Part shown: positions 57,340 to 64,000 of the stretch, one piece after another
Layout: each line of letters begins with the position of its first letter
Position numbering within the stretch: position 1 is the first letter of the stretch
Assembly: GCA_963921195.1 (NCBI GenBank)
Contig: OY992537.1
Location: forward strand, 70,548,040 to 70,612,039
Source: Pegoplata infirma
Lineage: Eukaryota; Arthropoda; Insecta; Diptera; Anthomyiidae
Reading direction: 5' to 3'
DNA: 64,000 nucleotides
Made by a program: the position numbers and the translations under genes
The notes under the pieces: model-generated
Seen by the model: the letters and a program-made list of their open reading frames with translations, nothing else
What the model was told of the DNA's origin: nothing
Database searches by the model: none

Positions 57340-57700
57340 AATCTAATAAAATCAATTAGAATCCAAAAAAATTAATTGAAATTCAAAAATATCAACTGAA
57401 ATTCAAAAAAGATAACTTGAAATTCCCAAAAATCCATTGAAATTCAAAAAACTCAATCGGAGTTCAAAGAAATAAAGTGGAATACAAAACAAATCCCTTA
57501 AAATTCTAAATAAATCCATTGAAATAAAAAAAAAATCGAATTCAAAAGAGTTTAATTGAAATTTAAAAAAAATCACTAAAATTTCTAAAATTCAATTAGA
57601 ATTTAAAAAAGAAATCAAATGAAATTGATAAATATCAAATGAAATTCAAAAAAGGATCTTGAAACTACAAAAAAAAAATGGGAATTTAATTGAGGTTTTT
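57340..57700. repeat. Degenerate repeats of AATTGAAATTCAAAAA
   Basis: About 14 irregular units of 22-27 bp around ATTGAAATTCAAAAAAATCA. Partly inverted relatives (TTTTGAATTTTAATTGAGAT) lie at 57790-57830. Non-coding. Confidence 0.6.
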
Positions 57701-57871
57701 GATTTTTTTTTTTCAAGTTTAAGTCATAGTCAATTAATTTAAAGTTATTTGTTTTGATTTTTTTTTATATTTCGATGGATTTTGTGATCTTTTTTGAATT
57801 TTAATTGAGATTTTTTAATATTAATTGGAGTAATATACAAATCACAATTGGTATTTGCGAATTTCAATAGT

Positions 57872-58010
57872 GGTATTCAGAGTCTTACTTGCCAGCCCCT
57901 CAATTGTGGTAAAAAGAGCACTTTTTAAAATCACCTTTCAAAATACATGTATTTTTTAAAGAAGTACTCTTTTGCTACATTGCCAGGGCTGGTGACAAGA
58001 CTCTGATACC
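57872..58010. mobile_element. 139 bp hairpin miniature candidate
   Basis: GGTATTCAGAGTCTTACTTG with CCAGCCC is mirrored by AGGGCTGGTGACAAG with ACTCTGATACC, about 26 bp inverted ends with few mismatches. The centre includes TACATGTATTTTTTAAAGAA. No convincing duplication of the flanks. Confidence 0.5.
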
Positions 58011-58419
58011 TCTAATATTTTTTTTGTCGATATATTTGAAAAATAACTTACGTGGATACATATATGTTTTCATATAAATTATATATGTCCATATATGTCA
58101 TATATGAACATATGCCCTCAAATTACGTATATGATCATATATGGACAATCATATATGAAGCATATATGATCATATATGCACATTTTTCACCGGGTTAAGT
58201 TAAATTCGATTTTTCGGTTTGTACTTAAGTTAAAAAGAAAATAAGCTAAAAATGTGGTAACACAAGGTATTTATTTTGATTTGACAAATCAAAAAGAATA
58301 AAAAAAAATAAAATAATAAAAATATACAAAACAAAAATTATGTGAAAAAAACGAAAAATCACACAAATTATGTTATTTTCCGTTAAAATATTCCCCCGTG
58401 GGTATTGTTAGAACCATAA

Positions 58420-59990
58420 CAATTAAGAACGCGGCTAAGGGCATCATTAAAAAAATACTCCACCCGCTTTACTTTGGATTTGCACACCAACAAACGTCTC
58501 TACACTCAAAAAAATACGTTAGTAGATTTACAAATTTTTTTTTGCTAACGCTAGTTAGCTAACTTTTAGCAAATTTTTAGTTGAGATTAGCATGTTAGCA
58601 AAAAATTCTTGTAAACTTCATTAAGAACATTAGCAATTTTAAACAAACTTTGAACTAATTTCTTTTGCTAAATTTAAAATTGAGTTGACAACATTTTTAC
58701 AAGATTTTTTGCTAATATTAGCAAAAATAAATGGTAAATTTTTTTTTATTTTCAGAAAACTTAAAATGGCGCTATCTCGGAAACTAAGCCAGATAGAGCA
58801 AAATGGAGGCCATTTTTGGTTCTTAGAATCTCCATAGTATCGCCGGTCCTCTTCACATGTGTGGACCCCAATGGGTCCTAACTTTGGATCCAAAAAAGTT
58901 AGCATTCCCGAAAATTTTAAAATGTTCATATCTCGGTAAATATTGCCGACACAACAAAAAGTCCAAAAGCATTTTTGTAGCTCTCAACACGTAGAACAAG
59001 ACCGCAAAATCAAAAGCTCCCCGAGTAATATTTTTGAAGTTATCGAGTTTTGTAATTCTCAAAACCCCGGTGGTCCCCTAAAATCACGTATCTCAAAAAC
59101 TAAGCAAGGTAGAGCGAAACGGACACTAATTTTGGATCAAAAACTATGACGATTTTTAAGGAACCCAAGTAGGTCTAGGCCCATCGGGGTCTGGACCTAT
59201 CGGGTCCGAACCCAATGGGGTCCTCAAATGTGTATGAACTAAGTTGAAATAAAAAAAAATTCAGTTAACTAATTTTTAGCAAAACGTTTTTGCTAACTTT
59301 ACCAAAAAAATTGTGGGTTCAAAATCAGCAAATTTTCTTGTAGGTTTACAAGCTTTTTTTGCTAACTTTACAGTTTTTTTTTTTTGAGTGTATGAAAAGG
59401 TTGCTGTTATTCCCACCAAAACATTTTTAGGATACGGTTGCCGATTATGTTACCTATTTGATAGGCCATCTCCGCCACTCTTAAATTAAAGGTATTTCCA
59501 TAAAATTGACTGATATAACCATCAAAACAAAAAAAAGTAATGTTTTAAAAATGTTACCCATCAAGTGGGTAACATAACCGGAAATCTTAATTCTTGTTGG
59601 AAATAACAGCAACCTTTTCACGGAGGCGTTTACAACGATACATGGACAATCAGACGGACGGACAGTATATCAGTATTCTTAAATGTGGGTCTGGGACAAA
59701 TAATTTGGGTAATTACAATCTTCATCACATACTCATTATGCCCTATATCACAGAGTGGTGTAGGTTATAATCACTCAATTGCTTTTCTTTTCCATTACAA
59801 TCATCGGCCTTGGTTCTTTTTAGAACCAAAACGATCAAGCCACTAAGGTCATCATTGAAAAATGATCCACCCGCTTGACTTCGGATTTGCACACCAACAA
59901 ACGATTTTATTATTTTCAACAAAATCTAGAGGAAAAAGATTGGATGTTACCTATTTGATGGGTCATCTCCGCCAATCTCAAATTCCTTAC
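58420..59990. repeat. Diverged direct repeat inside the outer element
   Basis: GGATTTGCACACCAACAAACG occurs at 58478-58498 and 59882-59902 and is preceded in both by AAGGTCATCATT/AGGGCATCATTA and CCACCCGCTT. ATGTTACCTATTTGATRGG with CATCTCCGCCA occurs at 59447 and 59944. A TA element (58503-59390) separates parts of the first unit. Also visible is an inverted pair TTGATTTGACAAATCAAAA (58277) and TGACTTGTCAAATCAAAAT (60172). Confidence 0.55.
58503..59390. mobile_element. TA-flanked DNA element with GCTAAC/GTTAGC words (888 bp)
   Basis: The ends CACTCAAAAAAATACGTTAG and CAGTTTTTTTTTTTTGAGTG are flanked by TA (58501-58502, 59391-59392). Subterminal TTTTTGCTAAC and its inverse recur several times. 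The interior includes CTTAAAATGGCGCTATCTCG and CCAATGGGGTCC blocks without an open frame. Inserted in the outer element's duplicated block. Confidence 0.75.
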
Positions 59991-60424
59991 AGCTTTTTAT
60001 TTATTTAATTATTTTTTTCGATATGATGTAAATATCGCGCAATTTGATGATACGTTGAACTTGAGAGTGGCGGATGGAGATTTTAAAGGAAAAGAAGAAC
60101 AATTGTTTGAATTTTTGTTATTTTTGTATGTGTGTATTATTAATTGAATTTTATTTTGTATTTTTTTTTTTTGACTTGTCAAATCAAAATAAATTACTTA
60201 AGTAAAACTTAAGTTATGGTAATAGATATCTTAAGTTTTACTTAAGTAGTTTTTATAAAATAGTTTTTTGGATTTAATACGGTATTTACACCAACGAAAA
60301 CAACTTGTTTTTGAATATTTTTTTGGTTTTTGGCAAAAACTACATTAATTTTCCTTACAATTTAAAATCTGCGTTGCCAACTAAAACTGGTCAAAAACTA
60401 GAATTTAGGTTCTGGTCAATGCTA

Positions 60425-61231
60425 CACTCAAAATAATCACTCTGTTAAATTACAGAGATACTCTGCTGAGCCAGCAGAAAATACCATAGATTTCCAACCA
60501 GCAAGATTTTTTGTTATTTTACGAAGAAAACTCTGTAAAATGATTTCGATAAAAAAAAACTGTAAATTTATAGAATTATCTGAAAAATATTGATAAAACG
60601 GAAAAGAATTTTACCAAAAAAGCTCTGTAAATTTTCAAAGTTTGAGTTAAATGCATTTTATGAGTTCAAAATTTTACAAAAAAAACTCTGTAAATTTACA
60701 AAGTTTTAGTTAAATCGATTTTATGAGTAAAACTTCTCTGCTTCAAAAGCATTAAAATTTTGTTAAATTTTACCGCTTTAATGCTTCCAAATTGCAAATT
60801 TATTTTTTTATTTTTGTGAATATTATGAGTTTTTAACAAGTAACTCCAATTTAACACGTCATCCTCGTAAAATTACCAGTTGTTATTGTAATTTAAGACA
60901 CTTTTTAAAGGGGGGTTTAGTTTTTGAAGTGATTTTTATTTTTACAGAGCAATAAGTAAAATTACAAATGAAATTTAGTATTTTGGTTACGAGAAAAAAA
61001 CAAAGTATTTTTCTAAAATTCGTATTTTAACAAAACAACTGTTTATTATCTGTAAAATAGAGATTACAAAGTAAAAAGTAAAATTACAGATAAAATTTTG
61101 TTTTTTGGTCACAAGAAAATACAAAGTATTTTCTTAAAATCTGTATTTCGACAGATAACTTTGTCAAATATTTGTCGAATTGAGATTACAGTAATTTTAC
61201 AGAGTATTTAACAGAGTAATTATTTTGAGTG
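60425..61231. mobile_element. TA-flanked DNA element with CTCTGTAAA repeats (807 bp)
   Basis: The ends CACTCAAAATAATCACTCTG and CAGAGTAATTATTTTGAGTG are flanked by TA (60423-60424, 61232-61233). CTCTGTAAA/TTTACAGAG words recur in both halves, and two ~100 bp blocks (about 60950-61030 and 61070-61150) are direct duplicates. Non-coding. Confidence 0.85.
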
Positions 61232-62480
61232 TACTATTAATTCAGTGTGAATGTTTTTTCAATTTTGTTTTGTTAAAAACAATTGTCAAAAAAAAATATT
61301 TTTTTTTTTTTTTTTAAATTAATAATTAAATCATTGAAAAAAGTAAATAAATTTGTAATTTAATTTTTTTAAGAAAGTGTGGCCTTCGTTATTTTGTGTT
61401 TTTTTGTAAGTTTAGAAAATAATTAATGTTGTTTGATAAACGAAAACTCTTTTTATTCGGTATAAACGGTTTGGTTTTCCAAAAAATGTGTTTGCCAAAA
61501 ACAAGTTAGACAAAATAATTCGCCATTAGGCACGTCTCCGAAACAGAAAATGCAAATTCCTTCATTTGTGTCTGTAATTCCAGATCATGTTGGTAACCCT
61601 TGCGAAATAATGTAAGAGACAAAAAAGTTGAAAGAAAGTATGAGGTGAGGTTGAGATTGCTAGAAATAGAATTGTAGTGTTGGAAACTGTCAAAATTTAT
61701 TCTGTAGAAACTAAAAATATTCACATATATAAAAAACAGTTTTCATTAACATGACAAACCGACATTTAAAATCCTACTGATGATGACACTAACTGGGGTG
61801 TTTGAAACCGGTATAGGAAATACCAGAAATGTCTATAATTTTTAGAAATTCAATTTTTCTTCTGCATTTTTTCAACTTGAACCCTTATTACAAATATAAT
61901 TAGAGCCCGTGCTCGATCTGTACTTACAGAAAAAATCAAATCAAGTTAGTTTTTGTTTGGTCTAAACATAGTATAAGTAATTTTTTATCTTAAGTCACTA
62001 CTTAGTGCTGACTGTAAAATCCGCCCTAAGACGTCAGAATGCATTACTCCGCGAACATCAAAATATAATCGCCAATCCTAGCCTTAAAATTCACCAATAT
62101 ATTGAAGCTAATGACGACCGTCTCATATCTCGAAAACCTCCATTAAAATTAGCTGAAAGTCTCGCAAACAATAATTATGACCCATATAACATCTAGTTTA
62201 ATAATTGGAACCAAGCTTCATGTGATGACTTAATGAAAATAGAGGACTTGACTTGTATGCCTCCGGGATCAGAATTGCCTAGGCCTATATGGGTTAGCCT
62301 TAACCATATACGGACAAACAATGGAAGGTGCGCAGCTACTCTTTTTAAATGGGGCTCCGCTGTTTCGCCATTATGTGATTGCAGTAATGTTAATCAAACC
62401 ATTTACCACATTATAAAAGACTGCCCCATCGTAAATTTCTTGGCGAACTACACGAAATAAACAATGCTGGCCTAGATGCC

Positions 62481-63515
62481 GTCCGGTAGCTGAAGAATAT
62501 TGACATCAATATCTAATCATTATCTATACTATTTTTCCATCAGAATATGCTAAACTTTGTTGTATAATCTGTTAAATTCGTTATGCATATATCTCTAAAA
62601 TTATAATTGTTTGTATCACAACCATTATAATTGTTTGTATCACAGCCAAGACGGGGCTATTTTAATGATCGTGTCATCAAATGGACGGCTTTTGAAAGAT
62701 CTATCCTACGATGTTTATTTCATGTAGAAGTTCATGTACGGATTTTTGTCTTCTCTGAATTTAGTGCGAAAATCTGGTTATAGACAACAAAGTTCACATA
62801 AGTTTCTAGCGATGCGTATTTGAAACACTAAAAATTTTGGCTGCTTAAGCCACACGGAAACTAAAACCTCCGTTGATCATTATTTAAAAAAGTAAACAAA
62901 CCTCAACAACAGCTTATACTACCCTTTTCATACAAAGTAGGTTACATAGAAATATAGAAGGAGGAGTAGACCACAAAAACACTTGAATGTGACACATAAC
63001 ATGTGTATGGTTAGAAATATTGTTGCATATGAATTTCCTGGTCTCCTTAACAGGGAAACAAAACAAACAAATCAGGTGTATTGTTACACATGCCATACAA
63101 TTTTTTTTGTTTGTCTCTGACATTATTTTTTTCTTTCTTATTCCTTAGTCCGAGATATCTTTTGCACATGTGCCTCATTTTAGTTGGTAGAAATATGTAT
63201 GTGGTTAATACAATATGTATTGCATACAAGAGAATATAAAATATTTTATAAGGTGCACTTTTAAGTTGCTCATTAAAATCGTGTTTAACAATCATTTTTG
63301 CATACTCTAACATACATTTAACATTTGGTATTAGTTTCAAGATTTGACACTTAGGTCAGGATGAATACAGAAAAAAATGGTTTTACTTGCAATCAATCTA
63401 AAATTAGTTTATTGACTAGGCATACAAAATTTCTTTTTACGCCTAGAGAGGAAGCTTATTTATAGAATTTCAGTTGGAGTTGCTGAATTTCGATTGAGCT
63501 TTTTTGAACTTCATA
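62481..63515. other. Unassigned DNA
   Basis: No protein family or element end recognised. A short tandem duplication TTATAATTGTTTGTATCACA occurs at 62599 and 62627. Minus-strand frames at 62914-63340 show no domain. Confidence 0.35.
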
Positions 63516-64000
63516 CGGGATATTTATACTCTCCCCATCAGCGGTAGAGCGTAAATGAAAGTATGTCATTCTGTTTGCAATTCATTGAAATATCGGGAAC
63601 TACATATAGCGATCCACAATCAATTTTAATTCGATGTAGCGATGTCCGACTGTCCGTTACAAAGCCAATAACGGCCAAAATGTACAGAGATGACTGTATT
63701 TATTAAGTTAATATTTGTTGATGCTTTAAGCAAATTGGTAATGCATTTGACAGATATGGGTTCAGCGGTTCTAAAGTTGTTAACAAACATGAAAGGATAT
63801 CTTAAAAATTTTAGAACATTCTTCATAACCTAAAAACACAAAATGCTTTTATACGAGCACAACATTTTCTTTCATAAAATATATTTTCGTAAACCACAGT
63901 ATCGGACTAGCATACTCACGTTAGTAGGTATATTGTGTAACGCATCGAAATATGGTTCTATGCCCGTAAGTATTTTTGATCAGTGAACGATTTTAGGACA
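63516..64000 (+). mobile_element. mini-me-like fragments, running off the window
   Basis: TTTATACTCTCCCCATCAGC is followed by TATGTCATTCTGTTTGCAAT, a core TTTTAATTCGATGTAGCGAT and GTCCGACTGTCCG, then a block like the 47938 copy (ATATGGGTTCAGCGGTTCTA). A second start-like block appears at 63925 (GTGTAACGCATCGAAATATG) and continues past the window end. Confidence 0.5.

Larger units (their letters stand above)
49222..58196. mobile_element. TIR element with CATATATG subterminal repeats
   Basis: The end CCCGGTGAAAAATGTGCATA is mirrored at 58171-58196. Inside both ends are runs of (A)CATATATG(A) words (49240-49282, 51083-51170, 56196-56240, 58050-58180), probable protein-binding repeats. Two later elements (49283-51082, 51172-56195) landed in the left repeat zone. 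The TSD is uncertain (TT at most). The interior 56240-58050 is non-coding. Confidence 0.7.
49143..62025. mobile_element. Outer TIR element of the nest, 12.9 kb including insertions
   Basis: The ends GGCGGATTTTACAGTC and GACTGTAAAATCCGCC are inverted and perfect for 16 bp, with further inner similarity (ACTAAGT, ACTTAAG). CTAAG flanks both sides (49138-49142, 62026-62030). Removing 49143-62030 joins PPSLR to RRQNA in the LINE reading frame. Its own sequence is 49143-49221 and 58197-62025, with ACTTAAGT words and duplicated blocks, minus two TA elements. No transposase recognised. Confidence 0.75.
49103..62480 (+). pseudogene. LINE ORF2 C-terminal fragment split by a 12.9 kb insertion
   Basis: The left piece (about 49103-49142) reads …NIQPPSLR in frame. 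After the insertion the frame resumes at 62026 with RRQNALLREHQN, then, with one stop and a small slip, PRPIWVSLNHIRTNNGRC, TLFKWGSAVSPLCDC and TIYHIIKDCPIVNF, ending near 62460. The Cys/His pattern (CDC…H…C) is the C-terminal finger typical of Jockey/CR1-like ORF2. The left piece is very short, so this copy was 5'-truncated before the insertion. It is distinct from the LOA copies. Confidence 0.7.

Overview
The window looks like repeat-dense, A+T-rich nuclear DNA from a fly (Diptera, probably a higher or calyptrate fly). The evidence is several dispersed elements of the dipteran mini-me type, with a conserved core between a TA-rich tract and a GTCC/GTCT tract, plus LOA-type non-LTR retrotransposons and many short non-autonomous DNA transposons. 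I found no host protein gene, rRNA or functional tRNA. Every open frame I could interpret lies in a transposable element, and most are broken.

Layout. 1-9.3 kb: TA-flanked elements, a tRNA-like relic, two fold-back elements (1436-2991 and 4019-6042), hAT miniatures rich in CTCACG, the first copy of a TTCACC-palindrome element, and a ~340 bp tandem repeat. 11-19.5 kb: a mini-me element, a long-TIR element and a 4.2 kb hAT element (14634-18850) holding further insertions. 19.5-24.3 kb: LOA fragments and a TWA-flanked fold-back split by the second TTCACC element. 24.5-29.6 kb: a 5 kb hAT element (exact 8 bp duplication) holding four more elements and a tRNA-like body. 30-36.1 kb: retrotransposon remains, with a 5'-truncated LOA element (31351-34746) inserted in an older minus-strand reverse-transcriptase pseudogene and itself broken by a 408 bp hAT miniature. 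37-42 kb: a fold-back with a nested miniature, another LOA 3' end, and repeat arrays. 42.3-45.2 kb: a TIR element carrying ~38 copies of a 35 bp satellite made of two palindromes. 46.5-49 kb: the third TTCACC element with two mini-me insertions. 49.1-62.0 kb: a 12.9 kb nest of elements inside a LINE ORF, including an 1800 bp long-TIR element with a relic of an unfamiliar protein and a 5 kb element with ~1.45 kb inverted arms. 62-64 kb: the LINE 3' end, unassigned DNA and mini-me fragments.

The main value of the window is that many boundaries can be fixed to the base, because insertions interrupt recognisable sequence and carry exact target-site duplications (TSDs): 8 bp (hAT-like), TA/TG, TWA, AGTT and CTAAG. 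This gives a relative order of insertion. Superfamily labels rest on TSD length and terminal bases; no database search was possible. Percent identities and copy counts are by eye.
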